DNA of 64,000 bases from Rhizophagus clarus (Eukaryota; Glomeromycota; Glomeromycetes; Glomerales; Glomeraceae): the NCBI GenBank assembly GCA_015698045.1, contig BLAL01000156.1:1116001-1180000 (forward strand), written 5' to 3'. Under the pieces are notes generated by a model, which searched no databases, had not been told where the DNA came from, and was given only the letters and a program-made list of their open reading frames with translations. How positions within the stretch are numbered: position 1 is the stretch's first letter; each line of letters starts with the position of its first letter. Below are positions 12,181 to 24,260 of the stretch, one piece after another. A program made the position numbers and the translations under genes.

Positions 12181-12870
12181 TCATATGAAACCTCCTTTTT
12201 ACGGTTACCTTTTAACATCGAAAAAATTTTTTAAAAAAAAAAATTTTTTCTTTTTTTTTTCTTCTTTGGCCGAATATTTTTTTTTTTAATTTGATTCGTG
12301 TAACTTTGGCGTCACTGCATAAAGCATCACGCCCCATTTATAGCAGTACTGTATAATGTTTATTTATATTATGCATTGGTGAATCAAAAAGGGTATTTTT
12401 CATTTAAATTTTTTTTCTTTTTTTGTTTTTATTTTTATTTTCATTTTTTTTATCTTTCCCTTTTAATTTGTTTTTTTATCTCTATTTTTTTTTTTCCTTG
12501 GAAAAATTTCTAATCCTTTTCTCAAATTTTTTTTCTTTTTTTTTCTCCGACCAAATTTTTTTTTTTTTCTTGAAGATATTTTAATTCTTCTCTTGCTTTG
12601 ACCGATTTATTTTTTTTTATTTTTTAATCCTTCTCTTTCAATTTTTATTTCTTTTTTTTCTTTGACCAATTTATTTATTTATTTTTTTTTTAAAAAAAAA
12701 ACCTTCCATTGATTCCTTTTTTTTTTTAAGTGATGTATATTTAATATATATATTAAAAAAAAGAAAAAAAAGAAAGAAAGAAACCGGAATATTCTTTTTA
12801 TTTAACGTCTTGAAGAAAAACAACATTAAAAAAAAACTGAGATAACAAAAAAATTTTATTATTATTATTT
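12181..12870 (+). promoter_or_regulatory. Orphan promoter-like region without its gene
   Basis: The two conserved upstream elements of the family are both present (TATGAAACCTCC...TTTAACATCGAAAAA at 12184-12225, and GATGTATATTTAATATATAT at about 12733). They are followed by the wording that lies just upstream of gene 3 (CTTGAAGAAAAACAACATTA, 12810). No exon follows. The TATAAAA of active-looking copies is TATGAAA here. It is best read as the remains of a duplicate whose gene was deleted. Confidence 0.5.
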
Positions 12871-13577
12871 TTTTTTTTTATTTATAAATTACATATATTG
12901 ATATATATAAAATAGAATTTTTCATTTATGGATGTTTGTTTATCTTTTCTCCTACGGGATTATTTTTTTTCAAAAAAAAAATGATGTTACCGTAGTTAAT
13001 AAATTAACAAAATTATCTTCAAAGAACAAAAGATTTGTTTGTTTTTTTTTCGCGTCTCATAATTGGGAAATTCAAGAAAAAAAACGGTTATTCCTTTATT
13101 CCTAGACGTGTAAACTAAACTAAACCATAAATAGTAAATAAACGTAACACCATCCTTTTGTCGTTTTATTGGCTGGTACAACATCACAATTTTATCCCCT
13201 TTTTTTTCCCAAATATATTTTTATATTATGAGTCATCGTTTCATCATTCTTTTCAACAAAAACCAACACATCCCCGCGCATTTAAAATTAAAAGGTTGCA
13301 TATAAATGATTGATATTTATATGAGTTTAGAATGAACTATACGTAATAACTGATAAACAATAATCGCTTTACCTGTTAAACTATTTATGGTTTAAAAGAA
13401 TTTTTTTTTTTTTATATGCATGATATATATATATATATATATATATTAAAAAATTTTCCCAAAAAACGTGGACCAAAAAACCGTGCGTTTAAAATAAAAT
13501 AAAATAAAAAAAAAAAAATAATGAAATAAATAAATGGTAATAATAATAAATAGAGGAAAGCCAAAAAAAACTAGCAA
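12871..13577. other. Intergenic, A+T-rich, no gene
   Basis: The stretch contains an (AT)n run at about 13423-13445 and T/A runs. The phrase CTCCTACGGGATTATTTTTTTTC (12949 on) resembles intron 1 of the family genes just after the donor, which suggests that a gene copy once lay immediately upstream. No frame is supported. Confidence 0.4.
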
Positions 13578-13617
<40 letters not shown>

Positions 13618-13694
13618 TTTTTATATTATGTAGATTAAAGAGATTATTGTTGTAATATTGTAACTAAAATAAATAAATAAAATTTTTATTATAA

Positions 13695-13743
<49 letters not shown>

Positions 13744-13930
13744 TTTTTTTATTATGTAGATTAAAGAGATTATTGTTGTAATATTGTAACTAATAAATTT
13801 TTTTTTTTCCTTTTCATCTTTTGTATAAGTTACAAGATAAGCCTAACTTTAAAAAAAAAAAAAAAAAAAAAATTTTTTTTTTTTTTGTGATTATTATTAT
13901 TGTAATATTGTAACTAATATAAATAAATAA
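13578..13930. repeat. Tandem repeat, three units of about 115-150 bp
   Basis: Each unit has a long A run, a T run, then ATTGTTGTAATATTGTAACT or the close variant ATTATTGTAATATTGTAACT. Units start near 13578, 13696 and 13846. Units 1 and 2 also share TATTATGTAGATTAAAGAGA. There is no coding content. Confidence 0.75.
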
Positions 13931-14100
13931 TTTTTTTTTTCCTTTTCATTTAAGATTATAAATAAAATAAATAAATAAATAAATAAATAAATAAAAATTT
14001 ATTTTTTATATATATACATTTTTTTTTTTTTATTTACTACCTAAAAGTAAGTTAAAAAATAATAAAACGCGAAAATCAGAAAAAAAAAATTTTTTTTTTG

Positions 14101-14315
14101 TATAAAATAACCCTCCTTGGCGTTTAATTCAAACATTTTAACAACGAAAAAAAAAAAAATCCTTTTTTTTTCTTTCTGCTTTGACGAATTTTTTTAATTT
14201 CATAATATTTTTTTGAAAGTAAGGTTGAAGTTTACAACTTCTCTCTTTCAAATAAAAACTCCTCCAAACAAAAAGTTCCCTTTTATGTGATATATAATAT
14301 TTTATTATATATATC

Positions 14316-14330
<15 letters not shown>
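14101..14330 (+). promoter_or_regulatory. Conserved upstream elements of family gene 2
   Basis: The first element is TATAAAATAACCCTCCTTGG (14101) continuing to TTTTAACAACGAAAAA. The second is TTATGTGATATATAATATTT...TATATATCAAAAAA (14283-14328), about 320 bp before the ATG. The order is the same as upstream of genes 1 and 3. Confidence 0.5.
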
Positions 14331-14349
<19 letters not shown>

Positions 14350-14603
14350 CAAACCGCTTTGATTCAGTTCTCATTTTTGAAGAAAAAAAATATTCGAAAC
14401 TTCCTTTATTTTTAATGAAGTTTATAATTTAATATTAATATTTAAGAGAGAACCAAATAAAAAAAACGAGATTACACTTGAAGTGTTTTTGATTAAAAAA
14501 AAAAATTCGATTCACGAAAAAAATTTAATTTTTTGTAAATATATTTTTTATATAAAAAAAAAAAAAATTTACTATAACGAATACAGAAGTAATTTTTTTA
14601 AAA

Positions 14604-15456
14604 ATGGAACAACCATCAGTCACTAATTCTGCCACACAATCTGTTGATTATCTCGGTCAGACTCATAAATGGACCGATACTGATGTTATCTCCTCCTACA
14701 AGGAAGTTTACAAACAACTTGATATCTGTCAAGAGAAATTACATGAAGAACGCGAACAAAAAGGTCAAAGAAAACTTAGGAAAAGTTCTTCACATTATAA
14801 ACAATTGTCTCAAAAAGCTGCCCAACGATCACAACAATCTCAACGTGAAAGAAATGTCGATGTTGCTATTATAGGAAATATTGAAAACGTTAGTAAACGA
14901 CGCAAGCAACAGAAAGAAGAATCCGCTTTACGTCCATTAATTGGTTGTGTTGACAAAGGAAACAAGCCTGTATCTTCAAAGACTTTAAAATGGTAAGTTT
15001 CAGGAAAGGAGAAAAAGATTTTTTTTTTTTTGTTTTTTTTTTTCACAGGGATGATTTCTTTTTAAAGGGAAATTATCTGTGTGATAACCCTATTTTTAGC
15101 CCCCCCAAAATTTGAGTAAAAGCACAATCCACCCTTTTAATTAGCGAAGACTTTAATTAATTATTTCTTTTAATTCTCCCATTTATTCTAGTCCCTTTCC
15201 GTATCAAAGAGAAGATATATATTTTGAACGAAAAAAAGATTGCCCTACAAATACTGATTCACTCAAAAATGTTGATTCATCATACATACCGGTACCACGT
15301 TATAGCCGTTATATTCAAAATCGCAGGATCCAACGTAGAATAAGGCGTGAAAATGCAATCGATTCGTATTCATTTAACAATTACCTTAGACAACTACCGA
15401 GGCAAACCACGAACAATACCTTCGCAAACCAAATATTCTATGGAATTAATTGGTGA
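14604..15456 (+). CDS. Two-exon family gene 2, unknown function, 217 aa
   Basis: This gene is closely related to gene 1 in both exons and the intron; function unknown. Exon 1 is 14604-14992, the intron 14993-15191 (GTAAGT...TTCTAG) and exon 2 15192-15456 (TGA). The junction again gives Cys through TG|T. The N-terminus is MEQPSVTNSATQ, and LGQTHKW and the charged helix are kept. Exon 1 has lost exactly the 18-residue basic helix (EEKRLIRxKNALWRRMG of the other copies) without breaking the frame, joining SALR directly to PLIGCVDKGNKP. Exon 2 ends LRQLPRQTTNNTFANQIFYG, so one core residue of IFNG is changed (N to Y). It lies in the second copy of the duplicated unit. It could be functional or in early decay. 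Confidence 0.78.
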
Positions 15457-16740
15457 AAATATTCGATATTGATAATATTCGATATTTAACTCCCTTCCGA
15501 TATTAAATGATTCTGAAATCCGTGACTCTAATATTATTGGCAAACTATCTATCCGGCTTTATATTGTACTACAAATTTTACCGACGATCTTTCAATTATT
15601 TATTATGTTTATCCTGTTTCGAGCTGTTTATTAAAGAGAAAATATAAGAAATTTTTTTTATTCCGTTTTTTTATTAATTGATTCGGATTGTTTTGGTTCA
15701 ACTAACTAACAATCAAATTGTCGACAAATACATGCGTATTTTTTTAATCCTTTTTCGTGAAGAAAATTCTTTACAATTATTATTATTGTTTTTTTTCCAT
15801 GAAAAGCTTCTAGTAATAAATAAATAAATAAATAAATTATGAAAACCTGTTTTGATTCTTGAACGATATTAATTAAATGAAATAAATAAAAGAAAAGAAA
15901 CAAAGTGATTTTGTTTCTAGAGAACAGCCACTTTCATGTATACATTACGCCACATCATGCATATACATACATGAATAATCAATTATAGATAGATTTTTTT
16001 TTTTTTCCTTTGAAAAAAAAAAAAATTAATTCATACCATCATCATCTTAAAATGAGAACCGATAATTAAGCCAAAAAAATATATATATATATTTCTTTAA
16101 TTAGGATGAGACCGACATTCATACATACGACATATACGACTAATAAAATTCTATTAATAAATCCGCGAATTTAGCCTTATTGATTATAATAAATTAGGTT
16201 TTATTTATGTGACTTTTTTCTTTTTAATTTATTTGAGTGGTTCCATTTATTTTAAGTTTCTTTTTTTTTTTAAAAAAAAGTGAAAATAATAATAATAACA
16301 TATCACGACACACTTTAATGACCTATTTTATCTTTCCTCAATATATATATTAATACACAGTATGTGAGCCACCACAGCCAAAAGACGGTAATACAATTAA
16401 TTTATCACCAATTTTATGCAATTTTTTTTTTTTTTAAAAGGCTAGTGAAATATAAATATTATTTTTTTAAAATCCAAATTTGTTAGATGTGTGCTGTGGC
16501 CCCATATTATTGTTGTTTTATTATGTTTTATTATATTATACCCCTTTAATTAAATATCGCCTGATTTATTTTAACCGATTTATTTAATCTGTTATTTATT
16601 TGCACTTTGTTAAAAAAAAAAAAAAAAATCAAATACGTGTGTGAATGAGACGAATGAAACTTTTTTTTTACGTAGCATTTTATCGTAAATACATTAAAAT
16701 GGAGTATAATAACAATTCTTATTCTCATATCACTTGCATA
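15457..16740. repeat. Downstream flank of gene 2, copy of 5.3-6.75 kb
   Basis: This is the direct duplicate of the flank of gene 1 (see shared phrases there). It keeps the same order of landmarks, including the AAGCTTCTAGTAATAAATAA phrase and the paired A and T runs. No gene is visible. Confidence 0.75.
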
Positions 16741-17339
16741 TTTTTTTTTTATTTATTTTATATATAATTTTATATATTATAGAGGCAGTCAGGCAGAGAA
16801 ACGAGAATTTCGCTTTTTGCGTATGTTCTTAAATCTTCCCGATCACTTATCCATATCTCTAAGAACTGGTATTATTGCACTTTGGCAATTGAATATCCTC
16901 TCAGTTTAATGAAAGAATATTATCTTTCAAATAATCATGAAGCGTTATCTCCTGCATATTCCGTTTGATCATATGCAGAGCAGATTATAAGGCACTAATA
17001 TTTGTTGTTTGGTAAGGTGTACTCCGGTTGAATAAAGCCCCGAATGTGTATGTTTCATCATATTCGGTTATATTATATAGTACCACAATTCAAAAGGAGA
17101 TCTTTATCAAACTTTTTTTTTTCCTCCGGATTTTTCACTTACTTACCGATATTGATATTGAGAAAAGTAATTTTTTTTACCATTTGATGGTTGTTCCATT
17201 TAATGCAATTTAACTTGCATTTAAAAAAAGACGCACGTAAATGGATGCTTGTCATACCAATAAGGGCATAAACGAAGGGATTAAAAAGAAATTTCTTTTC
17301 ATGTCGCATTGGGTTGTACAATATATAATAATTGCATTG

Positions 17340-17389
<50 letters not shown>

Positions 17390-18800
17390 GTTACTTTATT
17401 TTGTTTCAACTACAAAAAGCTATCGTATACCCTTTTGGACAAAAAAAAAAAATACAATCAACAATAGCAAATCAGTTGATCCTCTAAAGAAAAAAAAAAA
17501 AAAATCTGGGGGGATTGAGGGGTACATTTAATACATTTATGCATTGTAATATATTTTTTTTTAATTCCGACATCACATTTACTTATTTAAGTTAATGATG
17601 TAAAATGTTAAATGAATGAATATTTTTTCATCAATCTATAAATATATAATTTGACGAATTTCTTCTTTGTTGCACTTCCTCTTTTAGTCAAAATATGCTA
17701 AACGCTGTGTGGCTAATTTGTCATACATATATTTTGATTGTCCTACTTTAGCTGGTTTTTTTGTATTTTTTTCCTTTATTAATAGGACTTAAATTTGTTA
17801 ACAATTCGAAAAGGATATCAGAAATTTCTCATGAATCTATTTATTCTACATGATGGCCGTTATAAAATCCGGCATATATAACATATGATTTCATACGAGC
17901 GTGAGTTTGACAATAGGATAAGAAAATATATTTTTAATAATTTCATGTATCCATGCCAAATTTTTTGTGTATAGAAGATGCATTTTACATTACATGATAT
18001 AAATGTTTCTTTGTATCAATTATACGAAAAGCTTATTGTACAAGCCTTCTTAATAAGTAGGCCTATTAAAAAAAAAAAAAAATATTTAATATCCGAAATA
18101 ATACTAAATATAGAAATAATAATTATTATTTATAATCTTTTACACTATATTTTATTTAATATTTTTTTTTTTTTTTTCACTCGTCAACTAAAAGAAAATA
18201 TTATCATTTACTATATACTATATATACTTGTCATTATTGTTTATGCTCTATTGTTCATTTTTTATCCATACCCTAAAATTTCCGAAGCTGTACAGTTTGT
18301 ACGTATTTTATTATTTTCCGAATGATTATCATTGAACGTTATGTAACCGGGAGGTTGACTATCTCAATTCGAAATGGTTACAAGATCCTAGACCGAATAT
18401 TATGTAATTTTTTTTTACTGTTTGTCGGTATTACGATCTTATAAAGGGATAAATGGTTCATATTTTATCCCGCTTTTTTTGATTTTATAATTTTTACAGT
18501 ATAATTATACATATAATCAAAAGAAAAGGGGCATAGAAAAAAAATTCATTTGTTTACTTGTAACAAAAAATCGATGCGTATTGTTTTTTAATCATGCAAT
18601 TAACTTCGTATTTTGTTTGGCTAAAAAAAAAAATTATTTATTTATTTTGCAAGTGGATTATTAAATCCTTCAGAACGTAGTTGAAACATTTTTTTTTTTC
18701 TTTTGTCGCGCTTTTATCTAAATTCAGTTATTATTATCCCATCATTTATTTTAAAAATATATAATTTTAAAATAAATTATTTTTCTGATCAGAAAACAAT
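16741..18800. repeat. Repeat block C, upstream of gene 3
   Basis: Copy of block B (10.1-12.2 kb) in the same orientation. It has an approximately 46-bp T run at 17343-17388. The 115-codon frame at 17978-18325 is not kept in block B and is mostly Ile/Phe from A+T-rich DNA, so I do not call it. Confidence 0.65.
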
Positions 18801-18810
18801 GAAAAATTTC

Positions 18811-19175
18811 ATATAAAAACCTCCTTTTGGCGGTTGTCGTTTAACATCGAAAAAATTATTTTTTTTTTTTTTTTTCTGGTTTGAAGGATTTTTTTTTTAT
18901 TATTTTTATTTTTATTTATTTATTTATTTATTTATTTTTTGAAAAAAAAATTTTAATCCTTCTCTTTTTTTCTTTTGGTCGACTTTTTTTTTTTATTTTT
19001 TATTCTTATTTTTTTCCTTTGAAAAAATTTTTAATCCTTCTCTTTTTTTTCTTTTGATCGACTTTTTTTTTTATTTTTATTCTTATTTTTTCCCTTTGAA
19101 AAAATTTTCGCATTCTTTTAAAATCCTATTGATTAAGTTCTTTTATGTGATATATATTTAATATATATATTAAAA
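18811..19175 (+). promoter_or_regulatory. Conserved upstream elements of family gene 3
   Basis: The first element is ATATAAAAACCTCCTTTTGG...TTTAACATCGAAAAA (18811-18856). The second is TTATGTGATATATATTTAAT then ATATATATTAAAAAAAG (19142-19176), about 215 bp before the ATG. It is nearly identical to the orphan region at 12.18-12.77 kb. Confidence 0.5.
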
Positions 19176-19362
19176 AAAGAAAGAAACTGCAGTATTTCTT
19201 TTGATTCGGTTCTCGTCTTGAAGAAAGAGAAACATTAAAAACTAAGATAACAATAAAACATTTTACTTTTTTTTAAAGAAAAAAAAAAAATTTTTTTTAT
19301 TTAACGAACACTTAAAAAACTTTTTGTATTTACAAAAAATATAATTCTTTATAAAGAAAAAA

Positions 19363-20227
19363 ATGGAACAACTATCACTCAACTATATTGCTTCTCAATC
19401 TCTCGGTCAAACCCATAAATGGACCGATAGTGATGTTATCTCTTCTTATAAAAAAACTTGCAAACAACTCGATATCTGTCAAAAAAAATTACGAGAAGAA
19501 CGCGAACAAAAAGGGCAAAGAAAACTCAGAAAAAGTCCTTCATATTCCAAAAATTTATCTCAAAAAGCTGCTCAACAATCACAACAACCCCAACGTGGTG
19601 GAAGAAATGACGATGTTGTTATGATAAGAAATATTGAAAACGTTAGTAAACAATCCAAACACCAGGAAGAAGAATCTGCTTTACGTGTAGAAGAGAAGCG
19701 TTTAATTCGTATGAAAAATGCTTTATGGAGACGTATGGGTCCACTAGTTGGTTGTGTCGGAAAAGGAAACAAACCTGTATCTACAAAGACTTTAAAATGG
19801 TGAGTGTTTTAAGAAGGGAAAAAAAGATTTTTTTTTTCACAGGCTTTTTAAAGGAAAATTCTGTGTAACAACCCTATTTTTTAGCTCTCCCCAAAATTTT
19901 TTTAAGGGAGCAATCTACCCTCTTAATTATGAACTAATTCCCTTTAAATTTTCCTCATTTTATCTTACTGTTTCCATTAGTCCTTCTCCGTATCAATGGA
20001 ACGAGATATATTCTGAACAACAAAAAAATTGCCTCACAAATGCCGATTCATCATCGTACGTACCAATAGTACCGCGATGTAATCATTTTATCCAAAATCG
20101 CAGAATTCAACGTAGAATAAGACATGAAAGTGCAATCAATCCGTACTTGAGTTACTTTAGACAGCTACCAAGACAAAACACAAACAATCTCTTCGCAAAC
20201 CAAATATTCAACGGAATTAATTGGTGA
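19363..20227 (+). CDS. Two-exon family gene 3, unknown function, 227 aa
   Basis: Exon 1 is 19363-19799, the intron 19800-19980 (GTGAGT...CATTAG) and exon 2 19981-20227 (TGA); phase 2, Cys codon TG|T at the join. This copy has the fullest exon 1: MEQLSLNYIASQ, LGQTHKW, the charged helix KKLREEREQKGQRKLRKS, the Gln-rich linker, the NIENV block, the EEKRLIRMKNALWRRMG basic helix and KGNKPVSTKTLK. Exon 2 is slightly shorter in its first half but keeps QNRRIQRRIRHE and FRQLPRQNTNNLFANQ then IFNGINW. All landmarks are intact, so this is a good reference member of the family. No known domain is recognised. Protein-protein or nucleic-acid contact is suggested only by charge and helix content. Confidence 0.8.
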
Positions 20228-20620
20228 CTGATTTTATTCGATATTTTAACTTCCTTCTGATATTCAATTTAATTCAAATGATTCAAAATCCGTAAATTTT
20301 GGCAAAAATTCTGAGACTCGAAATATTGTTGGCAAAATCTATTGCATCCTCGTAATCAATGCAACATACATTATAAAGCGGGCTTTATAAATCTTTCAAT
20401 GACGTTTTATTATTTATTTGTTTCAAATTAATTCGGTTTTTTAGTCGAAAAAGTATCCTTTTTTTTTACGAAGAAAAATTCGTTATTGTCATCGTTATTT
20501 ACTTTCTCCACGAAAGACTTGTAACAATTAACAAATAAATAAAAAAAGAAAAGTGCAATTAAGATTATAAAAAGAAACGTGTAATTTGTCTAAAATTATA
20601 ATATAATGATCACAATTGAT
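20228..20620. other. 3' flank of gene 3
   Basis: The stretch is non-coding. It shares phrases with the 3' flanks of genes 1 and 2 (ATTCAAATGATTCAAAATCC...GCAAAA; TTATAAAGCGGGCTTTATAA) and more weakly with that of gene 4. It may hold the 3' untranslated region. Confidence 0.45.
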
Positions 20621-23600
20621 AAAAATGAGCATATATCTAATGAAAAGGCATAGTTTGGCTGACATTAAGGAAATATGAAATAGATTGACTCAATAACTTC
20701 ATAGTATCCTGCGTAAAAATTAAATAATCATTCTACATTTAGTCATAATCCAGGGTCACAAGTCACTTCATTTTAGCATTTCATATCCAACTCTGGTATT
20801 TCTTCTAGTCTCTTAGACACTAGACCATCAAACTTGATATTTGACTAAGCGGAATCGATGGAATCATCGAATATGAGACTGCCGAGCTTTTTTAATTCCG
20901 TGCATTAAACACCAACTTGGTCTATGCCCAAAGATCATAATAAGGTTGTATGGCATTTGTTTTTAAAAAATTTTATGTTACGTTATATTTTTTGTGATTA
21001 ATGGGCTAGTATGCTTATACGTATTTAGTCCAAATCACCTTGTGTAAAAGGTTGTACAATGATTTTTTTTTTTAAAAAAAAAAATTCGCCAATCCTTTTT
21101 CTATCCTTTTTCTTTTTCAGAAAAATAAGTTTTGGTTTTTTTTTAATTATACAAAAAATAAACCTTTTCACATGTAAGAATATTTTATTTTTTAAAAAGA
21201 AATAACCTTAACCTTCGGCTGTCCTATCTCTAAAGAACTCTATTTTTTTCTCTGTTTATTTATCAGAAATTTTTTATCGAGAAAAATGGTATGCGAAAAG
21301 ATACCGAGGAACTTAGAAAAACTAAACAATTATCATAAAAGTCATAATATAGTCACAAGTCTATAATTATCAAATAATAATATAGTATCATTAAGCAAAT
21401 ATCATGCAGAAAGAAAGCATAAAGGAAGCTTTATTGACGCGTCATGTGTGGAATACCAATTGCGTGCTGAATTAATTTAAGGTACTCGGGATTTTTTTTA
21501 TTTCAACCACCTTTTATTCCCTGTTACGCTGGAGATATATTCATCAAACCAACGGTGAATTGGGTTCACTTTCATTTACAAATGGATTAAACATTCTTAA
21601 ACTAATAGGTTTTCGGCAATGATTTTGATGATAATATTATGAGTCAAAAATAAAACACAAACCTCTTAATGATACAGGACAGGACATCTAGTTTTAGAAT
21701 GGTTAGATTATGAAAAAATTAGGCCAATCCATTAGTGGCTAATACTGATCAGTAATACATCAATTACAATGACAGATCTGGTAAGATACAATCTTTAAAT
21801 TTTTGTTCAATTTTTTAAAGAAAGTGAATGATCAAAGTAGTTGTGGTAAAAAGCAATTAATACGCGTGGTAAATCACTTGATGATTACACATAACTGAGA
21901 TAATAGCACATTAGAAACGGTGAAAGAGAGATCACAAATATCAGAAATGTCAGTTGAATGTTAACGTTAGACCTTAATTCTTATATGGTTGCTAGTTTAA
22001 ATGATCCATTATCAAAAGAAGATACAATGACTCTCCAGATCTCTTTATATGACAGAATTATTCAGGAAACAATTTAGTTTTACCTCAAATCTATCAAAAA
22101 ATTAAAAAAAGCTGGTCAGTTAGATTTTTAAATACCTGATCAAGAGATAATCAGTACGTAAAAAATCACTTTCGATTTGACGTTAACGAGATCATATTAT
22201 TTCAATAGTTTTAATCAAATTTGTCTTTTCATTAATTAGTTTTCGTGAGACCACGTCTTTGATCTTATACAAAGAAAGAATTATGATCTAAGTTGAACGA
22301 ATAAATAAGTTCTATATTTTTATCAGATGAAAACCTACATTAATTAGTATATTGAAATGGAGAAAGTTTGATCCCAAATTTGACAATAAATCTAGGATAA
22401 TACGAACGAAATTTTCGTCTTTTCTAATGGTATGTCTTTTATCCTGTTTTATTCAATTTTCTCGATCATTAATAAGAATTTTTTATTAAGATCTTGACCA
22501 TACATTTTAATTTATCAATAATGGAAAACGTATCTGGTCGAAGATTTAGATTTTAAGCAAATTCATAAATAGACGAAGGAAAAGGTAATTCTAATTTGAC
22601 AAATACATCATATTTAGAAGGATTTCTAATTTTCTGATATTAAATACTGAATCAATTTTGAAATAAGATTAATCCAAAGGTGAAGAAATCTTGTATTTGT
22701 GCTGGTGGTGATACTTGATGTCCAATCAGAGATCTCTACAGTAATGCTCGGGAGATGTTCGCAAATCGTCGGTGAACATAATGAATGAGGAAATATTAAA
22801 ATTATTTTAATAGAATTTCGATTTGGAAATTTAATTTTAAATGTGATTTTTTTGGTTATGAAATACAGCAAAATCACAGATTATTATGATCAGAACGACT
22901 TTTATACAGAAAAGCACGTGAAAATAAAGATGAATGATAAGGCGCTGATTCTCAAATTCAGCCGCCTCGAATCCAGCTGTCTTATGGCTTGTTGGTGTTT
23001 AGATCAGTGATGAAATTATAAACTCACCTACCATTTATATTGATAAGAATGAAAACGAAATTTAAAGCTGCAGAATAATACAAGTGAATGTTGATTGAAT
23101 GAAATAAAACTATGTCAGATGAGAAAATTTCATATATGGGCGAAAATGATATTGAAAACGAGTTTTTTGTCCTTCTTCAAACGCTGATACTACCAATTAC
23201 TATGACTGATAAACTCAATCAGGTTCGACGAATTTTATTTTTATGTAATAGTATTACTTCTAGTTATTGAAATTTGTTAATTTCGTTCAGAAAAAATCTT
23301 TTTTTTTTTTGAATAGGTTTGCTTGCCGTTTTTTGCTGGAATTTTAGACATTAGTGATTATTAAAGTGTGGAAATTATTAATATGTTTATGAGTCCCTTT
23401 AGGTAACGATGTGAACAAATCTGCGTCGTAAAAAAAGTATTCAGAAACTATAATAATCACAAATTTAATCGCGATATGGTATAGAGATTTGGCCTCTGAT
23501 CATATTATGGGTTCAAGGTTGAAAAAAAATGACGCATTTTACTAACAGATTTGACGGTAATGAAAGTCTTTATTTTATCTATTTCGTAAGAATATATGCT

Positions 23601-24260
23601 TTTATTATTTATATTAATTAAGTATGTCTTCTTCTCTTTTATTAGTCCGCGATTTTTACCAAAGACTTGATTCTGATTATTAAAAGATGGATTAAAAGGT
23701 CCCTGTTGCAATATTATGACATGATAAAGTGCTGTAAAACAAGCGTTAGAAATTTGAATGCTTTAGACCAAATTCAAGTGTTAAATTTTATGTACGTGGG
23801 TATGGAAAGGATACTGTTGTGATAGCCAAAGATGCTATTTATTACAGTATATGCATTTTTATTAAAAATTGGCCTATCGAACAGTCATGTGACCATAAAC
23901 TAATTCTGGCCAAATTTATAGCGCCGATCTAATCAATAAACAAAATAGTTACGATTGGTTGACTTCCAGGGTTGATCTTCCATCATGAAATTATCGGTAA
24001 TGTCGCCTTTGTATCATTTGAAGAACCCTTCGGAACTGAGGGTTCATTATATCCAGTGTTGACTATAATTGGTCTCAGTGAATAATCTCAACAAAATTAT
24101 ATTAGTCAGTGAAGCATTGAAGCCATTGATCTACAATTTTGAAGGATTTTTCTGGATTACAAATCCAAAGATTCATATAAAATTTTTTTATTTGAAACAG
24201 ATTTGGGATGGCATTATCAATGACCTAAAAAACTGGATATTTGCTAGAAAATAAGTTGAG
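20621..24260. pseudogene. Decayed coding-like tract, family not recognised
   Basis: Composition here is more balanced and homopolymers are rare, unlike both sides. There are several short readable stretches, for example plus-strand MSDEKISYMGENDIENEF (from 23112) running to a Gln codon followed by GTT, a segment with VSFEEPFGTEGSLYPV near 24020, and an open 61-codon frame at 24069-24254 ending NDLKNWIFARK. Frames change and stops intervene throughout. I take this as one or more old host or element genes that have decayed. I cannot assign a family. Confidence 0.3.

Noticed and set aside
17147-17199. Minus-strand MEQPSNGKKNYFSQ followed by GTAAGT, resembling the family start and donor
   Set aside because: No matching exon 2, wrong length and no family middle region; probably chance within block C.
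17978-18325. 115-codon Ile/Phe-rich frame
   Set aside because: The corresponding DNA in repeat block B does not keep the frame, and the content is that expected from A+T-rich DNA.
23478-23525. tRNA-like wording (TGGTATAGAG ... GGGTTCAAGG)
   Set aside because: The T stem does not pair and no acceptor stem can be formed.
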